From assembly GCF_002157205.1 (NCBI RefSeq), contig NZ_CP021358.1, positions 62,001-126,000 on the forward strand: 64,000 nt of DNA, in the 5' to 3' direction. Positions 9,332-17,415 of the stretch are shown here, piece after piece. The notes under the pieces were generated by a model, which searched no databases, was not told the DNA's origin, and saw nothing but the letters and a program-made list of their open reading frames with translations. Both the position numbers and the translations under genes were made by a program. Numbering within the stretch: the stretch's first letter is position 1; each line of letters starts with the position of its first letter. This DNA is from Kushneria marisflavi. Lineage in GTDB: Bacteria; Pseudomonadota; Gammaproteobacteria; Pseudomonadales; Halomonadaceae.

Positions 9332-9997
9332 TCAGTCGCTGGAAGTCAGGCCCAGAATCGACAGCAGGCTGATGAACAGATTGTAGATCGCCACATACAG
9401 GCTAATGGTGGCCAGAATGTAGTTGTTCTGTCCGCCATGAATCACCTGGCTGGTCTCGTAAAGGATCACGGCCGAGGCGAAAAGAACAAAGCCTGCGGAC
9501 ACGGCCAGTGCCAGACCGGAAATGTTGAAGATCATCGCCACCACCATGGCCAGAATCAGCACGATGGCTCCGGCCATGATGAAGTTGCTCAGGAAGCTGA
9601 AGTCCTTGCGGGTAATCAGCGCCACAGCCGACAGGCCGGCAAAGGTCACGGCCGTCATGCCCAGTGCGGTCATGATCAGCTGCGGGCCGTTGGAAAGCGT
9701 CAGGTAAGCGCTGAGAATCGGACCGAGGGTGAAGCCCATAAAGCCTGTAAAGGCGAAGGTCGCCAGCAGCCCGGCCGCCGAATTGGCTGTCTTGTGGACC
9801 AGAAACATCAATCCATAGGCGCCAATGAAGAAAACAAAAATGTTCATGCGCTGGATGCCCATCGACATCGCAATCCCGGCGGTAACGGCCGAGAACAGCA
9901 GCGTCATCGCCAGCAGCATATAGGTATTGCGCAATACCTTGTGTGATTCGACACTTCTGGCCCCGCTTTGCGAGACCCCATAGGTTCTATCGACCAT
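9332..9997 (-). CDS. Bax inhibitor-1 / YccA-family membrane protein
   Basis: 221 residues with about seven hydrophobic helices. FAFTGFMGFTLGPILSAYL and the C-terminal LYVAIYNLFISLLSILG (with the conserved acidic/ASN helix end) are typical of the BI-1/YccA family. In E. coli YccA modulates FtsH proteolysis, and other members are calcium-leak channels; the role here is unknown. ATG start with AGGGAG upstream. Monocistronic, with its own terminator. Confidence 0.9.
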   Translation of the reverse strand: MVDRTYGVSQSGARSVESHKVLRNTYMLLAMTLLFSAVTAGIAMSMGIQRMNIFVFFIGAYGLMFLVHKTANSAAGLLATFAFTGFMGFTLGPILSAYLTLSNGPQLIMTALGMTAVTFAGLSAVALITRKDFSFLSNFIMAGAIVLILAMVVAMIFNISGLALAVSAGFVLFASAVILYETSQVIHGGQNNYILATISLYVAIYNLFISLLSILGLTSSD

Positions 9998-10144
9998 GGA
10001 TCACTCCCTGCATTGTGCCTGGTTGTGGTGGAATTTTAACCAAGAATGAGCTTCAAACGCTTTCTCTGCAAGCGATAACCCTTTTGATTGAATTAAGCTC
10101 CTTGACCTTTGCTGACAGGCTGTTAAGATGCATCGCCGTAAGCC

Positions 10145-10234
10145 GGAGGGATGGCAGAGCGGTTGAATGCACCGGTCTTGAAAACCGGCAAGGGTTAACG
10201 CCCTTCCAGGGTTCGAATCCCTGTCCCTCCGCCA
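10145..10234 (+). tRNA. tRNA-Ser, anticodon UGA
   Basis: Class II tRNA of 90 bases. Acceptor GGAGGGA (10145-10151) pairs with TCCCTCC (10224-10230), followed by discriminator G and an encoded CCA. The anticodon stem CCGGT/ACCGG encloses CTTGAAA with anticodon TGA at 10179-10181. A long variable arm (GGGTTAACGCCC) and GGTTCGAATCC T arm are present. Decodes UCA/UCG-type serine codons. Confidence 0.97.
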
Positions 10235-10242
10235 CTATTTGA

Positions 10243-10277
10243 AAGGCCTGCCAATTCATGATTGGCAGGCCTTTTTT
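10243..10277 (+). terminator. Terminator after tRNA-Ser
   Basis: A 13-bp perfect stem (AAGGCCTGCCAAT and its complement) with a 5-base loop, followed by six T, directly after the tRNA CCA end. Confidence 0.88.
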
Positions 10278-10437
10278 CATTTCTGACGTCTTGCTGTTTT
10301 CGCTGTTCTGCCTTGTCTTGAGCACCTGAACAAAAACGCCGGGTTATTTCAGCTCCTCCGACTTCATCCTGCCGAACAACTTTTACACCTCAAAAATTTA
10401 CAATCAGAACACCTGCACTTACTGTTGCCTCATTTAC

Positions 10438-10710
10438 ATGCATACCGAGGCAATGGCTTTGATACCCGTAAGTTTACAGCAAGCCTGTGATGCTGCTTCC
10501 GAGTCCTTTTCCGGTGAGGTCATTCAACAGCCGTGTGATTCTGGCGCTATGTGGCTGGAGCTCTGGCAGCACGGCCATAAGATGGATGAACTTTACCTTG
10601 ACCAGGACATGCTGGAAGTCTTTATCAACCTTGAAGCCTATTATCGCCAACAGGGTATCGATAACAGTGCCGTGTATGCGTTTCAGAAGCTAAGTGATGC
10701 TGGTTGCTGA
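10438..10710 (+). CDS. Hypothetical protein, 90 aa
   Basis: Not recognised. A mixed-composition soluble protein with a DELYLDQDMLEVFINLEAYYRQQG helical stretch in the second half; no signal peptide or membrane segment. An alternative Met lies at residue 6, and neither start has a convincing Shine-Dalgarno. The roughly 200 bases between the tRNA terminator and this frame show no other gene. Its reality rests on length, codon use and lack of a competing frame. Confidence 0.5.
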   Translation: MHTEAMALIPVSLQQACDAASESFSGEVIQQPCDSGAMWLELWQHGHKMDELYLDQDMLEVFINLEAYYRQQGIDNSAVYAFQKLSDAGC

Positions 10711-10789
10711 CAAAACCATTCTGGTTGCAGAGTGATGATGCTTTGCCTAGGCTCATTTCAGGATGATCGAACGACACGGAGAGGTTCAA

Positions 10790-11029
10790 ATGGCCAACAG
10801 CGGACGCGGTTTTACCAAGGGCAACATGGAACGCGAAAATGAGCATCAGGGCGAGAATCCGCCCGGTATCTTTAACGTTGGTGATCGCCCGGGCCATGCC
10901 GGTGAGTTTCAGGAGTGTACACCTCAGGGAGATCTGTTGGACGAATCAACACGTATTCAGCTTGATCACGACGACGAGCCATTGCCGCCGACCTCGCAGA
11001 AAAATAACAAGTGGCGTGTCATGAACTAG
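10790..11029 (+). CDS. Small hydrophilic protein, 79 aa
   Basis: Not recognised. The ATG at 10790 follows AGAGG at good spacing, preferable to the upstream start at 10763. The product (MANSGRGFTKGNMEREN...) is rich in Asp, Glu, Gln, Asn, Gly and Pro with almost no hydrophobic core, suggesting a disordered or stress-type protein. It is followed 18 bases later by a strong terminator, supporting a real single-gene transcript. Confidence 0.65.
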   Translation: MANSGRGFTKGNMERENEHQGENPPGIFNVGDRPGHAGEFQECTPQGDLLDESTRIQLDHDDEPLPPTSQKNNKWRVMN

Positions 11030-11046
11030 GACATGCCCTGAACATG

Positions 11047-11076
11047 AAATCGCCCGCTTCTACAGCGGGCGATTTT
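11047..11076. terminator. Bidirectional terminator
   Basis: AAATCGCCCGCT/AGCGGGCGATTT, a 12-bp stem with a 5-base loop and flanking A and T runs. It lies between the small protein (plus) and nhaP2 (minus), which converge here. Confidence 0.88.
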
Positions 11077-11109
11077 ATGTCCGGATATCCGGGATTCACG
11101 AACCACGAT

Positions 11110-12819
11110 TTAGCCGTGTAATCTCAAACCTACTCGTGTGACGTTATTGCCCTCAACATCCTGTACGACCCAGTGAATGCCGTGCCAGTCAATATCATCC
11201 CCTACTACAGGGTAGCCGCCGACACGCCGGGCAATGAAGGCTCCCAGCGTTTCCTCACGTTCCCAGCGCGACAGGGTCAGGCCATAGGCATCTGCCACAT
11301 CGCCCATTGAGGCTTCGCCTGACAGCGCAAAAGCCCCGAAGAAATCACGTTCCCGCTTGAGCTCGGCATCGCCATTGAACAGGTGATTGATGGCATTGAG
11401 ATCATGGGTTCGGGCGATGACGCAGGCCACATCGCTGGCCTGCAATCGGGTACTGCCGGTGGGGTGGATCATGACGTGTTCACGGAAAATGGCGGCCACA
11501 ACGGCGCCGGAAGGAAAGCGAAGCATTCTAAGCGGCGTATTTTCAACGCGCTTGCTGTCCACCTTGTAAACGAACATCTCATAATCATCTTCAGGCAGCA
11601 CGCCCAGCAGACGACGGCGTGCCGGGGCGGTTTCTGCAGGTACCTCGACCTTGAGCCAGCGAGCCATATGACCAATCGTGGTGCCCTGCATGATGAGTGA
11701 AATCAGCACCACGAAGAAGGCCACATTAAAATAAAGCGAGGCATTTTCAACGCCTGCGATCACCGGAAAGATGGCCAGAACAATCGGCACGCCGCCACGT
11801 AACCCGACCCATGAGATAAAGGCAAGTTCTCGCCAGCGAAAGCCGAAAAAGGGTTTTAGGCTCAGCAATACCGACAGGGGTCTCGCCACAAAAATCAGTA
11901 TTATGGCGACCAAAACGCTGGACCAGGCATAGTCGACCATTTCACTGGGCGTGACCAGAAGCCCCAGGGTCAGGAAAAGCCCGATTTGACTCAGCCAGGC
12001 CAGCCCATCATGCACCGGCAAAATGAACTCGAGGTGCTTGCCGCGGATATTCCCAATCATGACGCCGGCCAGGTAGATGGCCAGAAAGCCGCTGCCACCC
12101 AGCATGTTGGTCAGTGCGAAAACGCTGAAGCCCATGGCGGCGGCCAACAATGAATAAAGCCCTGGTGCCAGATCAAGCCAGCGCAGCAGGCGACCCAGTA
12201 GCCAGCCGCTGGCAATGCCGGCCAGAGCACCGATGCCGAACTGCTCGATGAACATTAAAAGCGTGCCGGACACACTGTCGATGGAGCCTGCCAGTGTCTG
12301 CGACAGAATCAGGGTTAGAAAGATGGCCATTGGATCGTTGGTGCCTGACTCAATCTCAAGTGTTGCCCCCACACGCTCGTTGAGACGAATGCCCTGACCG
12401 CTGAGCATTGAAAATACGGCCGCGGCGTCCGTTGACCCGACAATGGCCCCGACCAGCAGCCCCTGAAAGATGCTGAGATCAAACACCCACATGGCAAACA
12501 GGCCGGTCAGGCCACTGGTCAGAAAGACGCCGAGCGTGGCCAGCGACAGCGCTGGTCGCAGCCCTACCCTGAAGGTTTTCATGCGTGTGCGCAGGCCGCC
12601 GTCCAGCAGGATCATGGCGAGGGCCAGCTGGCCGATCAGGTAGGCCAGGTTATAGTCACTGAAGTTGATCAGCCCCAATCCATCAACACCGGCCAGCATG
12701 CCAATACCCAGAAACAGGGGAAGTAATGGCAGGCCAATACGCGCAGATACCCGGCTGGCCAGAATGCTCATGGCCACCAGTAATCCACCAATCAGGAATA
12801 TGCTGTTAAAGTCGGTCAC
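11110..12819 (-). CDS. nhaP2: Potassium/proton antiporter NhaP2 (CvrA) family
   Basis: 569 residues with a GTG start, close to the E. coli length. The first 390 residues form the CPA1-type sodium/hydrogen exchanger domain with about 12 helices, including LPLFLGIGMLAG, LDGGLRTR, the acidic SGTNDPMAIFLTL motif and WVGLRGGVPIVLAIFP. After it come a RCK-C/TrkA-C-like segment (AVVAAIFREHVMIHPTGSTRL) and a transporter-associated CorC/HlyC-type domain at the end. It expels K+ (or Na+) in exchange for protons, useful in a salt-tolerant host. Monocistronic and convergent with the preceding gene. Confidence 0.9.
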   Translation of the reverse strand: MTDFNSIFLIGGLLVAMSILASRVSARIGLPLLPLFLGIGMLAGVDGLGLINFSDYNLAYLIGQLALAMILLDGGLRTRMKTFRVGLRPALSLATLGVFLTSGLTGLFAMWVFDLSIFQGLLVGAIVGSTDAAAVFSMLSGQGIRLNERVGATLEIESGTNDPMAIFLTLILSQTLAGSIDSVSGTLLMFIEQFGIGALAGIASGWLLGRLLRWLDLAPGLYSLLAAAMGFSVFALTNMLGGSGFLAIYLAGVMIGNIRGKHLEFILPVHDGLAWLSQIGLFLTLGLLVTPSEMVDYAWSSVLVAIILIFVARPLSVLLSLKPFFGFRWRELAFISWVGLRGGVPIVLAIFPVIAGVENASLYFNVAFFVVLISLIMQGTTIGHMARWLKVEVPAETAPARRRLLGVLPEDDYEMFVYKVDSKRVENTPLRMLRFPSGAVVAAIFREHVMIHPTGSTRLQASDVACVIARTHDLNAINHLFNGDAELKRERDFFGAFALSGEASMGDVADAYGLTLSRWEREETLGAFIARRVGGYPVVGDDIDWHGIHWVVQDVEGNNVTRVGLRLHG

Positions 12820-12934
12820 GGCGTCTCGTTAATAACCTCTTGTCATAAGCCGTAGTGTGCCACGAACGCTTGTCTTTATCATCCAGGCTCCCGGTGAAAG
12901 GCAAAGACCAGGCATGTCATGGCGACAGACACGC

Positions 12935-13783
12935 TTATTGATAGTTCAGCCAGCAGCGGGCATCACGTATTTCCGCCCAGGGACAGGGCCCAAAGCAGTT
13001 GAATCGCCACAGGATGGCTCGACAAATCAGTCGGTGTGCATTGATATCGATAACATCGCAGAACTGCCAGTAGCGGTCCAGAAAATGACGCTGCTGATCA
13101 GGCTCGGTGATCAAGAGCTCGATCAGTGCCCAGTCGAACTCTCGCGGTGCCCATACCAGTGCCTCCCAGTCACTCCAGCACCAGTCCGTAGCACCCTGTA
13201 TGAACTGGTCATCACGTAGATCAGGCAGACTCCAAACAGCGGTTGCCGGTTCGGGGATTTGGGCCGGGAGGTCGCGCAGCACCTCCGGTGGCGCGTATTG
13301 ATCCAGATAGCGCCTCACCTTTCGGGGCCATGTCGACAGCGGCCAGATGTCGGCCAGTGGATGGCCCCACCCCGACACCGGAACTGCGTGAAGACGTCCG
13401 ATCTGCTCCCCCAGACGTGAGGTAAACGACGTGTTCATGGTCGCGGTACGTCCGGCGCGCCACGGTAGACTCCAGACGGGTGCCCCCTGAAGCTCGCCCA
13501 GCCAGGTCATGGGCAGCGGCAGCATGGGCAAATGCGCCGGCAGATTGCCGGCCAGACGCGTCAGGTGTTCGGCGTGTTGCCAGCGATCAAACCCGAACAG
13601 CGCCCACAGGCCGTGCCAGAACGGATCATTGATACCGGTGCGCGCCATGCGAATCATTTCCGGCGACAGCGCCTCGCTTTTCCAGCGCCAGTTGGAGGCA
13701 TCTTCCCAGTCCAGTGGCTGAGCAATGAGCTGTCGTCCCAGAAAAAACGAGAGTCGCTCGGTCAGTTCGCACGGTGGTGTCAT
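12935..13783 (-). CDS. Degenerate aminoglycoside/thiamine-kinase-fold protein
   Basis: 282 residues resembling the C-lobe of APH/choline-kinase-like phosphotransferases. LGEQIGRLHAVPVSGWGHPL precedes LPDLRDDQF (residues 186-194) in the place of the catalytic HxDxxxxN loop, then SDWEALVWAPREFDWALIEL (204-223) in the place of the Mg-binding DWE motif. The catalytic Asp and the DWE Asp remain, but the loop His is Leu and the Asn is Gln, and the N-lobe is poorly conserved. It may be an altered kinase or a pseudoenzyme. It is divergent from the TPP riboswitch and thiZXY, and ThiK is in this superfamily; that link is inference. No clear Shine-Dalgarno. Confidence 0.5.
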   Translation of the reverse strand: MTPPCELTERLSFFLGRQLIAQPLDWEDASNWRWKSEALSPEMIRMARTGINDPFWHGLWALFGFDRWQHAEHLTRLAGNLPAHLPMLPLPMTWLGELQGAPVWSLPWRAGRTATMNTSFTSRLGEQIGRLHAVPVSGWGHPLADIWPLSTWPRKVRRYLDQYAPPEVLRDLPAQIPEPATAVWSLPDLRDDQFIQGATDWCWSDWEALVWAPREFDWALIELLITEPDQQRHFLDRYWQFCDVIDINAHRLICRAILWRFNCFGPCPWAEIRDARCWLNYQ

Positions 13784-13948
13784 TCAAGGCAGCCTTTTTT
13801 AATGAAGTGCACCGAAAACGGTTGGCCTCTTTTTAGTATGCAAATAACGTCCTGATAAAAAAGTCCTTTATGCCGATAGCGGAAATAATGTGTCAGTCAT
13901 GCATGAAATCATGGTCGACATGGTCATGGGGCGCTAGACTCGGCGATG

Positions 13949-14063
13949 TTCGAACGGGGTGTATCGAGACATATCGATGCTGAGAGTGGTCAGCCACAAC
14001 CCGCAAGGCGTTCAAACAGCGCCCATTACCTGATCCGGTTCATGCCGGCGGAGGGATTTCGAA
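13949..14063 (+). promoter_or_regulatory. TPP (THI-box) riboswitch
   Basis: All core elements are in order: GGGGTG, CTGAGA at 13980-13985, and the highly conserved block from ACCTGATCCGG (14028) through ATGCCGG to CGGAGGGA (14056). Closing P1 is TTCGAA at 13949-13954 with TTCGAA at 14058-14063. Downstream, a 7-bp hairpin GCCCTTT/AAAGGGC (14084-14099) holds the AAGGG Shine-Dalgarno of thiZ, five bases before its ATG. The switch therefore probably acts on translation. Confidence 0.95.
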
Positions 14064-14103
14064 TCACGCACGCCGTGCCCTTCGCCCTTTAAAAAGGGCT
14101 GCC

Positions 14104-14868
14104 ATGCCATTATCAGATTCCTCTTCCAGTGCCCTCGCGCCCGATGGGCTTCGTGTACAGAAGGCACGTCTTGCCTTTGGCACTCGAGTGCTGTTTGACG
14201 ATATCTCCCTGTCTCTTCCGTCGTCCAGCTGGAGCTGCCTGCTGGGTCGAAGCGGGTGTGGCAAGAGTTCGCTTTTGCGCATGATGGCCGGACTTGAGGT
14301 TGCCAGTGATGCCCACCTGTCGCTGGTGGATACCGATGACCACCCTTTCGAGCAGCGCATTGCCTGGATGGGTCAGCAGGACCTGCTGCTGCCCTGGCGC
14401 CGCGTCATCGATAATGTGCAGCTGGGAGCGGTCATGCGCGGCGAGCGACATGATCGTGACCGGGCCATGTCGCTTCTTGAAAAGGTTGGCCTTGACTGGG
14501 CGGCCAACAGCTATCCGCAAACTCTGTCCGGCGGTGAGCGCGCTCGAATTGCTCTGGCGCGTACCCTGTTTGAGCAGGCAGCGCTGGTGTTGATGGATGA
14601 GCCCTTCGCTGCGCTGGATGCCATGACCCGCCTCGATATTCATGCCCAGGCCTGCGAACTGCTGTCAGACCGTATTGTACTAATGGTGACGCATGATCCC
14701 CTCGAGGCACTGCGACTGAGTGATCAATTGCTGGTCATGCGGGGTAGCCCTGCCCGTATCGAGCAAATCATGCCGCCACAGGGCGTTCCACCGCGTGATC
14801 CGGCAGCAACCTCGATCAGTCATCATCACGGCGAGCTTCTAAAGGCGCTGATGGAGCAGGCCTCATGA
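14104..14868 (+). CDS. thiZ: Thiamine-pyrimidine precursor ABC transporter, ATP-binding protein
   Basis: 254 residues. Walker A is LGRSGCGKSS (about residues 41-50), Q loop WMGQQDLLLPWR, ABC signature LSGGERARIAL, Walker B LVLMDEPFAALD, and switch His MVTHDPLEAL. It energises uptake of a pyrimidine precursor of thiamine (HMP or formylaminopyrimidine); specificity is inferred from the TPP riboswitch and the ThiY-like partner. It overlaps thiX by four bases (ATGA). Confidence 0.9.
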   Translation: MPLSDSSSSALAPDGLRVQKARLAFGTRVLFDDISLSLPSSSWSCLLGRSGCGKSSLLRMMAGLEVASDAHLSLVDTDDHPFEQRIAWMGQQDLLLPWRRVIDNVQLGAVMRGERHDRDRAMSLLEKVGLDWAANSYPQTLSGGERARIALARTLFEQAALVLMDEPFAALDAMTRLDIHAQACELLSDRIVLMVTHDPLEALRLSDQLLVMRGSPARIEQIMPPQGVPPRDPAATSISHHHGELLKALMEQAS

Positions 14869-15656
14869 CGCGATCTCTCTATCCCGCCCTGCTGCGACTG
14901 ATGCTGGCGACCACGTTGCTGGTGGGGCTCTGGCAATTGATCGTAATTCTGGGCGCGCCGCGCTACATGCTGCCGGCGCCCTTGAGTGTCCTGCATACCC
15001 TTATCGAACAGTCCGGGCTTTTATGGCATCACGCACTGGTCACGCTCGGTGAAATCGTGGCCGGTTTTCTCTGCGGCACGCTTCTGGGCACGGTGACAGC
15101 TCTGACCCTATCGAGATGGGCCTTTCTGCGTTCGACCGTTCTGCCGTTGCTGTTGCTGACCCAGGCCATTCCGGTCTTTGCCATTGCACCGCTGTTGGTG
15201 CTCTGGTTCGGTTACGGACCGGGGTCGAAGGTCGTCATGGCGACATTGATCATCTACTTCCCTATCGCCTCGACCTGCTACGACGGCCTGCGTCAGACCC
15301 AGCCCGGCTGGCTTGATCTGGTCACCACCATGGGGGGCAGTGCCAATCGCCAGCTTTTCTACATTCGACTGCCGGCCGCCCTGCCATCTCTGGCGTCCGG
15401 ACTTCGTATGGCCGCGACTGCTGCCCCCATCGGCGCCATCATCGGTGAGTGGGTAGGTTCCAGCGCCGGGCTTGGATATCTCATGCTTCAGGCCAACGGC
15501 CGCATGCAGACCGATCTGATGTTTGCTGCCCTGATCGTGCTGCTGCTGATCACCATCACGCTGTACTTTACTGTCGATCGTCTGTGTCGTCTGGCCATGC
15601 CCTGGCAGCCGGATCACACCGGCAGACACACGTTAATCAATGGAGAGAGATCATGA
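14865..15656 (+). CDS. thiX: Thiamine-pyrimidine precursor ABC transporter, permease
   Basis: 263 residues with six hydrophobic segments. The permease coupling motif is MGGSANRQLFYIRLPAALPSLASGLRMAA-like, the EAA loop of binding-protein-dependent permeases of the SsuC/TauC type. Family features include PAPLSVLHTL and TQAIPVFAIAPLLVLWFGYG. It overlaps thiZ at its start and the ATG of thiY at its end, both by ATGA, so the three are translationally coupled behind the TPP riboswitch. Confidence 0.9.
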   Translation: MTRSLYPALLRLMLATTLLVGLWQLIVILGAPRYMLPAPLSVLHTLIEQSGLLWHHALVTLGEIVAGFLCGTLLGTVTALTLSRWAFLRSTVLPLLLLTQAIPVFAIAPLLVLWFGYGPGSKVVMATLIIYFPIASTCYDGLRQTQPGWLDLVTTMGGSANRQLFYIRLPAALPSLASGLRMAATAAPIGAIIGEWVGSSAGLGYLMLQANGRMQTDLMFAALIVLLLITITLYFTVDRLCRLAMPWQPDHTGRHTLINGERS

Positions 15657-16666
15657 AAAGAGTACGGGATCGTTTATGGTTCGCGGCGCTCATGACCGTT
15701 TTGCTGACCGGTGCCGTTAGAGCCGATGAGAGGACTGACGAAAACGCACCGGCACCGCTGTCCTCGCCTCCCGAGTCGTCCCTGCGTCTGATGCTGGACT
15801 GGTACGTCAACCCAAGTCACGGACCAATCATCATTGCCCAGCAAAAGGGATATTTTCGTGACCTTGGCCTGAACGTCACCATTGATGCTCCAGCCGACCC
15901 GACCGCGCCACCCAAGCTGGTCGCCGCAGGCCGCGAGGATCTGGCGCTGGGATATCAACCTCAGCTGCATCTGCAGGTTGATGAGGGGCTTCCGATCAAA
16001 CGTGTCGGCACATTGATCGGTACCCCACTGAACGTACTGATGGTAAGCGCCGACAGTGATATTCATCAGATTGAGGATCTCAAGGGCAAGCGGATCGGCT
16101 ACTCGGTTGGGGGTGTCGAAGAGGTTCTGCTGGCGGCGATGCTCAAGCATTCCGGCCTTGATATGAGCGATGTCGAACTCGTCAACGTCAACTTTGCCCT
16201 GACGCCTGCCCTGTTGAGCCAACAGGTTGATGCCGTAACAGGTGCCTTTCGCAATTTCGAGCCGGCTCAACTGGCGCAGGAAGGGGTTGAAGGACGCGCC
16301 TTTTTTATTGAGGAAGAAGGCGTTCCCATCTATGACGAGCTGATCTTTCTGGCCAACACCGAAACGCTGGATGAAAAGCGTCCGCTGATATCGCGCTTTT
16401 TGAAGGCCGTTGAGAAGGCCACGATGTGGATCGTGAATCATCCCGAGCAGAGCTGGGAGACGTTCAAGACGTATGACCGATCACTGGATAACGAGGTCAA
16501 TCATAAGGCCTGGGAAGCCAGCATTGCTCGCTTCGCACTTCGCCCGGCAGCGTTGGACACGGCGCGCTATCGTGATTTCGAGAATTTTCTGCTGGATCGC
16601 GGCGTCATCAAAAAACGAGCACCGGTTGATCGACTGGCAGAAGATATCAACGCCACTGGTCGGTGA
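15653..16666 (+). CDS. thiY: Thiamine-pyrimidine precursor binding protein (NMT1/THI5-like)
   Basis: 337 residues from the ATG at 15653 (GGAGAGAG upstream); a much longer in-frame extension is a shadow over thiX. A signal peptide is visible (MKRVRDRLW, then a hydrophobic core, then AVRADE). The mature protein has the NMT1/THI5 features LMLDWYVNPSHGPIIIAQQKG, DLALGYQPQL, LKGKRIGYSVGG and an SRFLKAVEKATMW helix. Members bind HMP or formylaminopyrimidine in the periplasm. Third gene of the riboswitch operon. Confidence 0.9.
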   Translation: MKRVRDRLWFAALMTVLLTGAVRADERTDENAPAPLSSPPESSLRLMLDWYVNPSHGPIIIAQQKGYFRDLGLNVTIDAPADPTAPPKLVAAGREDLALGYQPQLHLQVDEGLPIKRVGTLIGTPLNVLMVSADSDIHQIEDLKGKRIGYSVGGVEEVLLAAMLKHSGLDMSDVELVNVNFALTPALLSQQVDAVTGAFRNFEPAQLAQEGVEGRAFFIEEEGVPIYDELIFLANTETLDEKRPLISRFLKAVEKATMWIVNHPEQSWETFKTYDRSLDNEVNHKAWEASIARFALRPAALDTARYRDFENFLLDRGVIKKRAPVDRLAEDINATGR

Positions 16667-16684
16667 GAGAGAACAAGGCAGCTG

Positions 16685-16729
16685 AATGCCTTCAGGATTC
16701 GGGCCCGGAAGCCGCTTCCTGAAGGCATT
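16685..16729 (+). terminator. Probable terminator hairpin after thiZXY
   Basis: 13-bp perfect stem AATGCCTTCAGGA/TCCTGAAGGCATT with a 19-base loop, starting 18 bases after the thiY stop. It is followed only by a short T run (TTTCTG), so termination is likely but not certain. An AT-rich tract with TATAAT at 16760-16765 follows and may belong to the mntR promoter. Confidence 0.55.
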
Positions 16730-16822
16730 TCTGAATACGGCGTTGTTTACAATCCTTATTATAATAGTCAACTTTTATGTGTTACTTTTATTCCCGTTTC
16801 GGCGATCGATCAAGAGAGAGTC

Positions 16823-17275
16823 ATGCCATCAACGTCCCACCACGAACATTTTGAGCGCGTGCGCCAGGATCACCAGCGTGAACTGGTGGAGGACTATGTC
16901 GAGGAAATAGCGCATCTGCATCGCCATCTGGGAGAAGCACGTGCCAGCGACCTTGCTGATCGTTTTGGCGTCAGTCCTGCCGCAGTGTCCAAGGTGGTCA
17001 CGCGTCTAAAACGGGATGGATTGGTCAATGCACGCCCCTACCGCGGAATTTTTCTGACTGATCAGGGTGAAGAGCTGGCTCACAAGGTGGCAGCGCGCCA
17101 TCGGGTCGTGCTTCAGGCGCTTCTGGCTTTGGGGGTCCCCGAGAGCATTGCACGGGCCGATTCCGAAGGGATCGAGCATCACTGCAGCGATGAAACCGTG
17201 GCGGCCATGCACCGTTTTCTGGCCGATAATCCTCACCTGGTACCGGATTCCATTTCCCGCATGACCAGCCGTTAA
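16823..17275 (+). CDS. mntR: Manganese-responsive regulator MntR (DtxR family)
   Basis: 150 residues. An N-terminal winged helix (DLADRFGVSPAAVSKVVTRLKRDGLVNARPYRGIFLT) is followed by the DtxR metal-binding/dimerisation helices (AARHRVVLQALLALGV, then SEGIEHHCSDETVAAM with His, Glu and Cys ligands). The long acidic N-terminus and SDETVAAMHRFL end are MntR-like. It probably represses Mn uptake genes when Mn(II) is bound. No mntH or mntABC lies in the window. ATG with GAGAGAG upstream. Confidence 0.88.
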   Translation: MPSTSHHEHFERVRQDHQRELVEDYVEEIAHLHRHLGEARASDLADRFGVSPAAVSKVVTRLKRDGLVNARPYRGIFLTDQGEELAHKVAARHRVVLQALLALGVPESIARADSEGIEHHCSDETVAAMHRFLADNPHLVPDSISRMTSR

Positions 17276-17415
17276 CGTTTCCTGCTTCCCGTCCTGTCGT
17301 TTCAATACCTATCCTGAATGAAGCGCCCTGCCTGCGGCATGTCCTACTGTTGCAGGCTCACTCATATTCTCGTGTTCCAGTACGACGCTATCATCAGCGT
17401 CGGGAGACTCAGGTC

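Noticed and set aside
8930-9946. Long open frame on the plus strand opposite tusD and the BI-1 gene
   Set aside because: Low-complexity, Gln/His/Lys-rich translation typical of an antisense shadow; both minus-strand genes are well supported.
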